NCBI GenBank assembly: GCA_947053925.1 | Contig: CAMRUG010000005.1 | Span: 17,743 to 81,742 of the forward strand | Direction: 5' to 3' | Source: an uncultured Clostridia bacterium | Lineage (GTDB): Bacteria > Bacillota > Clostridia > Christensenellales > CAG-314 | Length of the DNA stretch: 64,000 nucleotides | Shown: one piece after another, positions 51,086 through 64,000 of the stretch | Position numbering within the stretch: position 1 is the stretch's first letter | Layout: each line of letters opens with the position of its first letter | The notes under the pieces: generated by a model | The model's input: only the letters and a program-made list of their open reading frames with translations | Database searches by the model: none | Told to the model about the DNA's origin: nothing | Program-made: the position numbers and the translations under genes

Positions 51086-52003
51086 TTACTCTTTATTGTT
51101 TGCCTTTGCAATTCTCTCGCACCTGTCCACCACCGCAAGACGGAGTTTCTGAGGCTTTTCGACGCGCACTCCTATGCCCAAAGCGAGAATGTTGTTTACA
51201 AGCATATCGTCGTAAGGAAGAGTGGCTTTGGCAATATACCCGTCGCCCATTTTCGCCACGCAATTAACGCCAAGCCATTCTTCGCAGGCAGATAACGCGC
51301 AGCTTTCGACGGACAGTATAACTTCGCACATTTCCTTGTCCTTTAATACGTCGGTTTGAATTACGCTGCTGTCGGCTTTAAACTGTCTGCCGACAAACCG
51401 CTCTCCCACAGTAAGGCTTACGATACGGGATACTTTGAAATACCTGAAGCCTTTGCGGAGTCTGCAAAAACAGTAAACGTACCACATACCGTTTTTAAGA
51501 ATCAAACAGTACGGCTCGACGGTACGCAGAGAATCGCTTCCGTCTTTTGCGTGATATTCGATTTCGCAGAGTTTCTTTTGAGAAATACATTCCGAAAGTA
51601 CGGTTACCCTGTCGCCTACGGAAACATCCTCCGAATCGACAATGAACTGTTCGGACTTTAAGACCGTTGCGTTAGCGTGAGTACGTTTTAAACCTTGTAT
51701 TTTTTGCGTTACCTGACGCGTTACTTCGTCTTGAATGGAAGAACTTTGAACCGAAAAAACAAGTCTCTGATATTCCTCTTCGGTAAAAAATGTTGCTTTG
51801 AGTTTGTAATTTTCGATTATGCGCCAACCGCCGCCGCGACCGACATAAGATTCGATAGGAACTCCGCCCTCGGATAACATATCCATATACCGGTACACCG
51901 AGCGGGTACTGATTTCAAATTTGCCCGCAAGTTCGTCGGCGCGGACAAGACCGTCTGCGGACAGCAAAGTAGAAAGTATACCTACCAAAACGGGAATTTG
52001 CAT
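51086..52003 (-). CDS. YafY/DeoR-type HTH regulator with WYL domain
   Basis: N-terminal HTH (ADELAGKFEISTRSVYRYMDML); WYL-like MWYVYCFCRLRKGFRYFKVSRI. Confidence 0.88.
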   Translation of the reverse strand: MQIPVLVGILSTLLSADGLVRADELAGKFEISTRSVYRYMDMLSEGGVPIESYVGRGGGWRIIENYKLKATFFTEEEYQRLVFSVQSSSIQDEVTRQVTQKIQGLKRTHANATVLKSEQFIVDSEDVSVGDRVTVLSECISQKKLCEIEYHAKDGSDSLRTVEPYCLILKNGMWYVYCFCRLRKGFRYFKVSRIVSLTVGERFVGRQFKADSSVIQTDVLKDKEMCEVILSVESCALSACEEWLGVNCVAKMGDGYIAKATLPYDDMLVNNILALGIGVRVEKPQKLRLAVVDRCERIAKANNKE

Positions 52004-52686
52004 TTGATTCTCCTTTAAATAACTTGTATTTTTGTTTTGCCGAATTTGTTTTTGCAACACAGTATCAAACAATTAAAATTTGTATTGAATTTAAATAAAA
52101 TATAAAACACTGACAGCATATTGTCAAGTTTTAATCAAAATATTTTTAAAAAATTTAAAAACACTGACAAATGTCTGTCATATTTACTATGCTAAAATAG
52201 ACTTACATAAAACGACTGACGAGGTTTAACAACAATTAACTTCGATTACCCGACCGTTATTGCATCACACCACGCAACAAAGCACTTTTTTGTATAAAAA
52301 AATGCTCTGACCGTATCACACAAGCATAAAACAGCAATCTGTACGAATGTATTTAACACAGCGCTAGTTTACACAAACAAGCAAGCCGATTACAAAACAG
52401 AAAGAAAAATAACGGTAACGGTTTACTGTTTGACTTTTATTAAAGCCGTTTTGTTCAATCAGCGAAAGAATGCAAAGAATGAGCAATAGATTTGTCCGTA
52501 ACAAAACTCTTGAAAAGACAACAACAAAACTTTAACCGAAACAAATTATAAACGTACTGCAATTAGACAACACTATCATAAACTACAACAAAAAACGTCT
52601 GAAAAGTTTATTAAACACACAACTAGCAAAACATTAAAATTTACTGCGTAAAAAGTACTTACTACGATTAAAAAAGGAGAACGACA

Positions 52687-52887
52687 ATGAAACAGAATTA
52701 CTTTGAAGAATTTGACATTGATATTATTTACAAAAAACTTACTGCGCCCAGTAAGCCTATGATGGTAAAAGCAAACGAATTTTTCAGACCCGAGAAAAGT
52801 ATGCTTCAATACTTTCAGGAACAAATAGAGACGTATTATGCCAACACCGCGCCTAAAGTTTATCCTGCTTTTTTAAACAGACAATAA
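52687..52887 (+). CDS. hypothetical small protein (66 aa)
   Basis: RBS aaaggag before ATG; no recognised domain. Confidence 0.6.
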   Translation: MKQNYFEEFDIDIIYKKLTAPSKPMMVKANEFFRPEKSMLQYFQEQIETYYANTAPKVYPAFLNRQ

Positions 52888-53168
52888 ATTTTTTTTGATA
52901 AATTTACAACAACAAGGCTTGTGCCGAAAAACGCATAAGCCTTGTTGTATTTAAACAACGGCTAATTATCGGCTAAACGCCGATTTGAATACAGTTAATA
53001 TTTAATTCAATCGGATTTGCTATCGGCAAATTTTTTAATATATAATATATAATATTTATCAGCAAACAAATATCTTAATACCTTGACTTTATCGGCTTAA
53101 AAGTTTATAATTGTTTTGTATGTGATTTAATGATTTTATCACAGTTGCACTATTTAAATTTACAATAA

Positions 53169-56687
<3,519 letters not shown>

Positions 56688-56714
56688 TTGTAAATTTAAT
56701 ATTAAGTGCAATAC

Positions 56715-56747
56715 AAAAGGAGTTATCAATGAGATAACTCCTTTTTT
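56715..56747. terminator. nifJ terminator
   Basis: AAAAGGAGTTATC-aat-GAGATAACTCCTTTTTTG. Confidence 0.85.
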
Positions 56748-56757
56748 GTGTAAAATG

Positions 56758-57279
56758 TTACTTATTTAACGGTTGATAATTAACAGGTGCGTTTACAAAC
56801 GCCTTGTACTTTTTACAATCGCGCAACAGTTTTAAACGTTCGATAAAAAACTGGTCGACTGCTTCCCATACAAAAACCCAAGCAAATATATCGACTACTT
56901 CCGTCCAAATAGCATTACCGAAAAAACGGTCTAAAAGAACCATTGCTACAAGTCCCAGCAAACCTATTACGGTAAAAATAACGGAAACGATTAAATTACG
57001 CTTTAAATCTATTTGCGTTGCGGCAAGTTTTAATGCAAAATAATTATGTATTGCACTTTTATAAACACTCTGCTCTTGTCCGTCTATACAATTACTGTAA
57101 ATATTCAACTGAAGTTTTTGTTTAGGATTAAATTTTGCCGCGCCGTTTTCTAAAAATTCCGCCACATCTCCCGTAATTATCGGTTCGTCTGTAGGCGAAT
57201 ACGGCGACAAAAAATTGTCATCGTTTAATACAGTCATATTTATATCGTAAACAACCGACGTTTTGTTATTCATAAGCAA
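56758..57279 (-). CDS. hypothetical membrane protein
   Basis: 173 aa, two hydrophobic segments, RBS-like aggag. Confidence 0.6.
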   Translation of the reverse strand: MLMNNKTSVVYDINMTVLNDDNFLSPYSPTDEPIITGDVAEFLENGAAKFNPKQKLQLNIYSNCIDGQEQSVYKSAIHNYFALKLAATQIDLKRNLIVSVIFTVIGLLGLVAMVLLDRFFGNAIWTEVVDIFAWVFVWEAVDQFFIERLKLLRDCKKYKAFVNAPVNYQPLNK

Positions 57280-57474
57280 ATCTCCTTATTGAAACAAAAA
57301 ATTTAACCGATATACTATGTTTAGACACCTGCGCACAAAACAATCAGCCGACAGATAAACCGTATTTTTACGCGCCTTTGAACTATTTATTAACGGTTTT
57401 AAAATGATTAAATTTATAATCACACTGCCGAAATAACTTTATTCAATCCTACCTTGCTTGCACAACTATCTGAC

Positions 57475-58584
57475 TTAATCCGCGTTTATACTCAGTATTA
57501 TGTTAATTTTGCCTTTAGTCATCATACCGGCAAACGCCGTTTGAGAATAGCCGTTTATATGACCTATCGGAGTATATTCCCAAGTGTTTTGCCCGTAGAA
57601 TATTGAAATTTGATTGCCTTGGTAAAGCATCACGTCGCCGTACTGGGTTACAGTTGATTTATCGTCTGTAGGCAGGTCAAAGCCGAGTTCGCCGACTTTT
57701 TCAAATCCGCCGTAATCGTCAACGGTAAGCGTAATATCCCCTTCGGAAAGTTTATCAAGCAGTGCGCGCGCCGCATCGGTGTTGTACAATTCTACAATCA
57801 AAGTGTCGGCAAATCCCTTTATAAAAATCTGTTTATTCAGCATCTTCTCATCGTATTCCTTGTTGCGTTCGTAAGTCGCCTTAACGCTGGCGGCGGTTTC
57901 GTCTATTCCGAAAGGCGCATTGTAAGTATGGACGGTAACTCCGTTTTCCTTCTTGCTATAATGGAATTCCGCCTGAGGTACAACGATTTCGTCCGTATCT
58001 TCGTCATTTTCTACCGCCCAACTTGCCGTTACAGTCAGACTGTCGTCATCGGGTAAATAATACATCTGCGCCATACCGAAGCCCCACGGAAAACACTCCC
58101 AACAGTAACTGTCGTCGGTATGAGGCATAACGTTTAACACTTCCGTTTTAAAATATGTTGCGGTTTTACGAATATCCTGTAACAAAAATCCGAAGAAAGA
58201 AATATCCTTTTGCGTAACCGTTTCTTCCAAAGCAGAAACATCCCATTCGTAAAGCGTGCCGTCGGCATAAAACCCGCGTTTTAAAGTTGCCGTATCGGTT
58301 TTACTGAAAACGTCGTAACTGATAACAGTTTTGCCGTCGTCCGCAAAGATATTGTAAGCGTACAGCCCGTCGTCCTGTTCGTAACTTACACCTGCAACGA
58401 TATGTTTAAGATCATCAAGTTGACTGTCCAAACAGGAATAAATTGCCGCAGTTTCCTTACTGTTATAGGGTTTGGGTATGTACCAAGCAAAAACATGACA
58501 GCCGCAAAAAGTAATAATGCAACAGCAAAGCAATGCTATCGCCGTTATTACGCGCGCTGTTTTAGAGCGTCCCCTTTTAAACAT
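57475..58584 (-). CDS. hypothetical lipoprotein
   Basis: N-terminal hydrophobic segment with lipobox-like FCGC. Confidence 0.65.
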   Translation of the reverse strand: MFKRGRSKTARVITAIALLCCCIITFCGCHVFAWYIPKPYNSKETAAIYSCLDSQLDDLKHIVAGVSYEQDDGLYAYNIFADDGKTVISYDVFSKTDTATLKRGFYADGTLYEWDVSALEETVTQKDISFFGFLLQDIRKTATYFKTEVLNVMPHTDDSYCWECFPWGFGMAQMYYLPDDDSLTVTASWAVENDEDTDEIVVPQAEFHYSKKENGVTVHTYNAPFGIDETAASVKATYERNKEYDEKMLNKQIFIKGFADTLIVELYNTDAARALLDKLSEGDITLTVDDYGGFEKVGELGFDLPTDDKSTVTQYGDVMLYQGNQISIFYGQNTWEYTPIGHINGYSQTAFAGMMTKGKINIILSINAD

Positions 58585-58643
58585 AAAAAAATCTCCTTTC
58601 AATGCATTAAAATGATAGCACCAATCGGAGATTGTGTCAATAT

Positions 58644-58940
58644 TTATATTCTGATTATAACTTTTGTGCCGTCGGCGGCGTCGACTTCGACAAGGTTAAA
58701 ATGTCCGTACCGTTTTATTACCGACTTCAAACATACATACAGTGTTTTTACAAATTTATAATCTATATAATCGGGAGAGATTGCAAGTTTTTTACTCTTT
58801 TCAATCTCCTTTTTCATTCCCTGACGGATAATTTTTACTACCAAACGGCTTTTTAACAGCGAATTGGGAAAAGCCAGATTTATATGCCGTATGCCGTGTT
58901 TGGCTTCACGCTTTTTGCCGATTTTTACTTTGATTTTCAT
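58644..58940 (-). CDS. hypothetical protein, possibly related to the C-terminal domain of the upstream XRE protein
   Basis: TAATG overlap with the upstream CDS; C-terminal LVEVDAADGTKVIIRI. Confidence 0.65.
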   Translation of the reverse strand: MKIKVKIGKKREAKHGIRHINLAFPNSLLKSRLVVKIIRQGMKKEIEKSKKLAISPDYIDYKFVKTLYVCLKSVIKRYGHFNLVEVDAADGTKVIIRI

Positions 58941-59428
58941 TATTCTACCCAAATTTCGACAAAATCGCCGTCTTTGCTTTCAACTTCTACTATCTTACCT
59001 ATTACACCCTTTTCGACTAAGTCAAATATCTGGTTAAAATCGATATTAGACAAAACGTCTTTGCCGTTAATTTGAGGCATATCCGCGCCCGACTCGACAA
59101 ACACTTTGGCAAGCGCAAGCGGTATATTGACGTTGACTTTGTCGCCGTCTTTACTTAGTACCTTGATGCGGAAAAACATATTCTCTATCTGTTTGCGCTG
59201 TTCGACCGGTACAAAAGCCGCATCCGTCTGTTTTCCCATCAAATCGTTAAGAGTAACTTTGAGTATTTCCGAAAGTTCTACAAGCACCGATATATCGGGA
59301 GCGGAAACGTCGTTCTCCCATTTGCTGACGGCTTGCGCGGTTATATTCAATTTCGTTGCGACTTCTTCCTGAGTAAGATTGACGTTTTTGCGGAGCCGCT
59401 GCAATCTTTGACCGAATGATTCTTGCAT
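58940..59428 (-). CDS. XRE-family HTH regulator with C-terminal accessory domain
   Basis: HTH LRKNVNLTQEEVATKLNITAQAVSKWENDVSAPDI; C-terminal IVEVESKDGDFVEIWVE. Confidence 0.88.
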   Translation of the reverse strand: MQESFGQRLQRLRKNVNLTQEEVATKLNITAQAVSKWENDVSAPDISVLVELSEILKVTLNDLMGKQTDAAFVPVEQRKQIENMFFRIKVLSKDGDKVNVNIPLALAKVFVESGADMPQINGKDVLSNIDFNQIFDLVEKGVIGKIVEVESKDGDFVEIWVE

Positions 59429-59992
59429 AATAATTTTTCTCCTCTTTGTTTTAACGGCGAATTTAAAGTCGTCCGTTCAGTCAATAACGCAGTCGCGTTT
59501 TAAACTGTCGAGCGGTAAGCACGGATTGTTTGTCAACTATGTGCCAGTGTACATAATTTAACGATAACCGATACTTTTTAATACGCTTGACGTTTTATAA
59601 CGTTTGAGCACTGTCGACCACGCATATATCTTACTGTAAAATTGCAAAAATAAACAGCGACTATCCGTCTAGTTACACAACTGACGGTTTACTTTTTTGT
59701 CAACTGGTTGGCGAGTTTGCTTGTTTAGACTGCAAATTACGCAAAAACGGCATTTCTCAACCAAGAAAAACCGTTTTATCACCAAACATAAAAAACAGGC
59801 AAAAGTCTGTTTGAGATATTTCCGCAAATCAGCAGACAAAGAGTATGCCGTTTTTTACTTTACGACAGCAATAAAACGATTGCCTATTTGTCCGTCAATC
59901 TGACATTTTTTAGTACCTTACTAAGTAACCGCAGAACACTACAAGCCCACGAAATATTATCCTTGCCGTACCGATTTAAAAAACAGCCTGCA

Positions 59993-60622
59993 CTATTTGG
60001 TGCCGAACAGCCTGTCGCCTGCGTCTCCGAGCCCCGGTAAAATATAACTCTGCGCATTGAGTTCGCGGTCGCACACCGCGCAGTATATCTGAACGTCAGG
60101 ATGCGCTTTGTGCAAATTTGCTATGCCTTCGGGGGCGGCAATAATGTGCATACACTTTATGTTTTTTGCGCCTTTCTTTTTGAGAAGGTCTACCGCCGCA
60201 ATCGCGCTTCCGCCCGTTGCAAGCATAGGATCGAGCAAAATGCTGATTTTACTTTCTATACCTTGCGGTAACTTGCAGTAATACTCTTGCGGAAGACAGG
60301 TAGATTCGTCGCGGTACATACCTATATGCCCTACCTTTGCCGCAGGAAACAGCGTATGTACGCCGTTTACCATTCCTAGTCCCGCGCGCAAAATCGGGAT
60401 AATCGCAACGGAGTTTTCTGCAATTATTTGCTGAACGGTAACTTCGAGAGGAGTTTCTACCTTTACTTCTACGGTGGGAATATCTTTAAACGCCTCGTAG
60501 GTTAAAAGAGTAGAAATTTCTTCGACAAGTTCGCGGAATTGCTTTGTGTTAGTATCCTTGTTGCGCAACATTGCAACCTTGTGGGAAATCAGCGGATGAT
60601 TTATAATCGTAACGTTTTGCAT
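59993..60622 (-). CDS. upp: uracil phosphoribosyltransferase
   Basis: PILRAGLGMV; DPMLATGGSA PRPP motif; GDAGDRLFGTK. Confidence 0.96.
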   Translation of the reverse strand: MQNVTIINHPLISHKVAMLRNKDTNTKQFRELVEEISTLLTYEAFKDIPTVEVKVETPLEVTVQQIIAENSVAIIPILRAGLGMVNGVHTLFPAAKVGHIGMYRDESTCLPQEYYCKLPQGIESKISILLDPMLATGGSAIAAVDLLKKKGAKNIKCMHIIAAPEGIANLHKAHPDVQIYCAVCDRELNAQSYILPGLGDAGDRLFGTK

Positions 60623-60628
60623 AAATTT

Positions 60629-61336
60629 TTACTGTTCCTTATAAATAAGATGTCCGCAGTGTTCGCAACGTATAAAGTCCTTGTTTGCAAACTGAGTATC
60701 TACAACCGCCTTGGGCATTTCCATTTGACAACCGCCGCAACGCACGCCGTCGCGCAAAGGCACAAATACGGGTTTACTGTCGACTGCCGCAACCTTTTGA
60801 TATTCTTCCAAAAGTTTAGGGTCAATTTTAGCCTTTAATGCCGCCTGTTTTTGTCTGAGTTCGTTGATGCGAGGTTTTGCCGACTCTGCCACTTTGTTAA
60901 ACTCTTCCTTGCACTTGGCATACAGTGAGATAATCTTGGGCAGTTTAGAATTTATATCGTCCAGCGTCTTGACGATTTCTTCCCCCTCGTGAGAAATACG
61001 TTTGATTTCGCGTTCGAGAGAGGCAAGCATATCCAGTTGCTCGTTGAGTTTTTTACTCATATAATTGAGTTCGTCTTCCCCCTCGACTTCCTCGATTTCC
61101 TTATAATACTCGTCCAAAACGCCGTTTATCTCAGCCATATTCTGACGTGCCGCCGCCAGTTGGTTACGCAGTTCCGCCGCTTTACTTTCCGACTTTGCAA
61201 TATTGTCTTCGCAACCTTGATGAAGAGCCTTGTATTGTTTGCTTTTAACAAAAAACTCGTTCTTTTTAAGTTCCTTTTCGATACGGTTAAGTTCCCTGTC
61301 TATTGATTGGTATTGTAACATTTCCGCTTGTATCAT
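60629..61336 (-). CDS. coiled-coil protein with C4-type zinc ribbon
   Basis: Long coiled coil then CGGCQMEMP...CEHCGHLIY; start set at MIQAEMLQYQSID. Confidence 0.85.
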   Translation of the reverse strand: MIQAEMLQYQSIDRELNRIEKELKKNEFFVKSKQYKALHQGCEDNIAKSESKAAELRNQLAAARQNMAEINGVLDEYYKEIEEVEGEDELNYMSKKLNEQLDMLASLEREIKRISHEGEEIVKTLDDINSKLPKIISLYAKCKEEFNKVAESAKPRINELRQKQAALKAKIDPKLLEEYQKVAAVDSKPVFVPLRDGVRCGGCQMEMPKAVVDTQFANKDFIRCEHCGHLIYKEQ

Positions 61337-61980
61337 AATTGTTTTCTCCTTATAATTTCCAACGCTTGCTCGACAAGAACAAGTTTTGAACGTACTTCCT
61401 GCGAAGAGCAGGCATTTAAAATATTTGTAAGTTTTGTTTGTTCCCAAAGTAAATAGTCTACAAAATCCTGCGTAGGACAAGAGATATTACTCAGTCCGAA
61501 TTGCAATTCCAACTCCGTCAAAGATTGCCTTTCGTTACTCAAGTCCGCAACAATGACATCGTAAAATTTGCCGTCGTAAATCTTTTCGTCCAAAGTTATT
61601 TTGTAGTCTTCGATAAGCCGCGCCCTTACTTCCGACACATTGCGCATAGGCTGTAAAACCACGGTTTTAGGAAGAGTATCCGCGCCGTCTAAAATAGAAA
61701 TAATTTCCAGCCCGCCCATACCGCATATTGCCGCAGTATCGGCGCGGATATTCCCGAGACCGTTACGGCAGACAAAAGACGCATTGCTTTTAAACGCCGC
61801 AGGACAGTTCTCAGCGGCTTTATTGAGACATTCTTGCGAGATGTCGACAAAGATAACTTGGCGCGCCACGCCGCGTTCTAACGCCTGTATTCCCACATAT
61901 CCGTGGTCGCATCCGACATCTGCCAAAGTGCTGCAATGCGGCAGGCAGTCTACAAGTTTATTGAGCCTTTTACTAAGCAT
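61333..61980 (-). CDS. trmK: tRNA (adenine(22)-N(1))-methyltransferase TrmK
   Basis: LADVGCDHGYVGIQALERG; AAICGMGGLEII; located next to rpoD. Confidence 0.9.
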   Translation of the reverse strand: MLSKRLNKLVDCLPHCSTLADVGCDHGYVGIQALERGVARQVIFVDISQECLNKAAENCPAAFKSNASFVCRNGLGNIRADTAAICGMGGLEIISILDGADTLPKTVVLQPMRNVSEVRARLIEDYKITLDEKIYDGKFYDVIVADLSNERQSLTELELQFGLSNISCPTQDFVDYLLWEQTKLTNILNACSSQEVRSKLVLVEQALEIIRRKQL

Positions 61981-61981
61981 A

Positions 61982-63031
61982 TCAGTCCAGATAATCGCGC
62001 AGTTTTTTAGATTTGGTAGGATTGCGAAGTTTACGCAAAGCCTTTGCTTCAATCTGTCTTATACGTTCGCGCGTAACGTTAAATTCACGTCCGACTTCTT
62101 CGAGAGTACGCTGTTTGCCGTCATCGAGTCCGTATCTTAGACGGATAACTTTTTCTTCGCGAGGAGTAAGTTTGTGCAAAGCCTGTATAAGTTGCTCGCG
62201 GAGCATTGTCTGCGCCGCCGCTTCTCCCGGAGCAACGGTTTTGGTATCTTCGATAAAGTCTACCAAATGGCTGTCCTCTTCCTCGCCTATCGGCGTTTCC
62301 AGACTTACGGGGTCTTGCGCAATCTTTTGTATTTCGATAACCTTTTCCGTCGGAAGCCCCATATAATCGCCGATTTCTTCGGGGGTGGGCTCGCGCCCTA
62401 ATTCCTGCAACAAGGCGCGCTGTGCGCGTACTTGGCGGTTGATAGTTTCTACCATATGTACGGGGATACGGATAGTCCTTGCTTGGTCGGCTATTGCGCG
62501 GGTTATGGCTTGGCGTATCCACCACGTTGCGTATGTACTGAATTTAAAGCCCTTGGTATGGTCGAACTTTTCTACGGCTTTCATAAGCCCCAAGTTACCT
62601 TCCTGAATTAAATCGAGAAACAGCATTCCGCGTCCGACATAACGTTTAGCGATAGACACTACCAAACGCAGATTTGCTTCGGACAGTTTTTGTTTTGCGT
62701 CCTCGTCGCCCTCTAACATACGGCGGGATAACTCTGCTTCTTCTTCGCTTGTTAAAAGGGGTACTTTGCCTATATCTTTAAGGTACATTTTTACAGGGTC
62801 GTCCACCGCTACGTCGCCGATACTCTTGTAGAGAGCGGTATTGTCCTTGTCGAACGTATCTATTATCTTGACGCCGTTAGTTTCCAGATACTTGTATATC
62901 TCTGCATTCTGCTCGGCGGTAAGTTCCAGTTTTTCCAGTTTGGAATCTAAATCTTCAAATGAAATTTTGTCGTTGCCGCCTGTCTTTATCTCGTCGCAAA
63001 GCGTTTTGAGATAGGTTTGAGTAAGTTCCAT
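61982..63031 (-). CDS. rpoD: RNA polymerase primary sigma factor (RpoD/SigA)
   Basis: [74 protein letters not shown]. Confidence 0.98.
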   Translation of the reverse strand: MELTQTYLKTLCDEIKTGGNDKISFEDLDSKLEKLELTAEQNAEIYKYLETNGVKIIDTFDKDNTALYKSIGDVAVDDPVKMYLKDIGKVPLLTSEEEAELSRRMLEGDEDAKQKLSEANLRLVVSIAKRYVGRGMLFLDLIQEGNLGLMKAVEKFDHTKGFKFSTYATWWIRQAITRAIADQARTIRIPVHMVETINRQVRAQRALLQELGREPTPEEIGDYMGLPTEKVIEIQKIAQDPVSLETPIGEEEDSHLVDFIEDTKTVAPGEAAAQTMLREQLIQALHKLTPREEKVIRLRYGLDDGKQRTLEEVGREFNVTRERIRQIEAKALRKLRNPTKSKKLRDYLD

Positions 63032-63047
63032 ATTATCTCCTTAAAAA

Positions 63048-64000
63048 TTATTCTACCGAATTTATCTTTTGACTTATTTTTCCCAATTCTTCCAACAGCG
63101 AAAGGTCGTCGGGATTCTGCTGTACTTTCTTTAACAATTCTTCTTTTTGCCGAGTTAGTTTGTCCTTTTCGAGCAATGCCCTGCATTCTTTAAAATTCTG
63201 CTTATTTACGGCGTATTTCGACTTGGAAAAATCTACGTCTATTATTGCAGAATATTCTTCAGAAGTTGCGTCGGGACAAACGGTATAAAGCATATCCACC
63301 TGCGGAGTTACGCCGCTGTTTTTACATTCTGTAAGGTATGCGTAAAGGTTATTTAAAAACAGCGTATCGCACTCGGGCGCGCTCTCTAACGATGCGTAGT
63401 CCTGTCCGTTAAGCAGGCACGCCGCCACAAAGTACTGCGCGCGAAGTCTAGGAGACATTTGGTTGGATACTATCGGCTGAACGGTATCTTCTGCCCCGTT
63501 TGAAAGCAACTTACGGCGGATATACTCCTGCGAATAGCCCGTTTTCAGCGAAACTGCCGCAATATACTGCGATTGACGAACGTCGTCAAGCCCTTTTAAC
63601 ATTATCAACGCGCCCCGAACATACTTCGCCAAAGCGTCGTTACGTTTAGCGGCGTCCGCGCTGTCTATCGGGAAGGCAATATCCAAAAGTTTAAGTTTGT
63701 AGTCAGGCAAAGGCAACGCTTCGTCTATTAGTTTTTCAAATGCGTCCTTGCCGTACTTTTTGATAAATTCGTCGGGATCGAGTTTTTCCGGAACGGTCAT
63801 TACCTTTACTTCCAGCCCCGCTTTGTCCAAAATATCCAAACCGCGCACAGTGGCTTTTTGCCCTGCCGCGTCGCCGTCGTAACAGATATACACGGTAGAA
63901 GTCAAACGCGACAGCCATTTTGCCTGACTTTCCGTAAGGCTTGTACCCATACTTGCAACGGCGCGTTTAAAGCCTGCTTGGTACATAGCGATAACGTCCA
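63048..64000 (-). CDS. dnaG: DNA primase, partial (5' end beyond window)
   Basis: TOPRIM segment YICYDGDAAGQKATVRGLDIL; frame open through the right edge; located upstream of rpoD. Confidence 0.93.
   Translation of the reverse strand, partial: DVIAMYQAGFKRAVASMGTSLTESQAKWLSRLTSTVYICYDGDAAGQKATVRGLDILDKAGLEVKVMTVPEKLDPDEFIKKYGKDAFEKLIDEALPLPDYKLKLLDIAFPIDSADAAKRNDALAKYVRGALIMLKGLDDVRQSQYIAAVSLKTGYSQEYIRRKLLSNGAEDTVQPIVSNQMSPRLRAQYFVAACLLNGQDYASLESAPECDTLFLNNLYAYLTECKNSGVTPQVDMLYTVCPDATSEEYSAIIDVDFSKSKYAVNKQNFKECRALLEKDKLTRQKEELLKKVQQNPDDLSLLEELGKISQKINSVE

Noticed and set aside
52461-52526. 18-codon ORF MSNRFVRNKTLEKTTTKL upstream of 52687
   Set aside because: No RBS and too short to support.

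Overview
64 kb chromosomal window from a low-GC, Firmicutes/Clostridia-like bacterium (inferred from gene content and AT bias; no taxonomic search was run). Most of it is housekeeping: the proteostasis block tig-clpP-clpX-lon-ysxC plus rqcH; murG, an ABC-F ATPase, a P-type ATPase, hisS, pgi, GH3 and GH13 glycosidases, manA, rpsT, deoC, an M3 peptidase, nifJ (PFOR), upp, and the trmK-rpoD-dnaG block, with dnaG running off the right edge. Points most worth a second look: (1) a SCIFF ranthipeptide precursor (32728-32877, absent from the ORF track) with its radical-SAM maturase, separated by a spacer that carries an exact 34-bp direct repeat 210 bp apart and nested palindromes; (2) a tRNA-Thr(CGT) locus followed by repeated tRNA 3'-end fragments, two of them with terminator-like hairpins, broken up by GC-rich nested-palindrome inserts; (3) a regulator/membrane-protein cassette flanked by ~142-bp direct repeats that duplicate the 3' end of the neighbouring gene, with paired operators; (4) a glutamate-racemase-like protein that appears to lack both catalytic cysteines; (5) an S20 ribosomal protein with a ~110-aa Ala/Lys-rich tail; (6) a PP-loop ATPase translationally coupled to a flavodoxin/ferredoxin protein; (7) a small membrane-protein gene interrupted at a G6 tract. 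All homology calls come from reading motifs and were not checked by database search.
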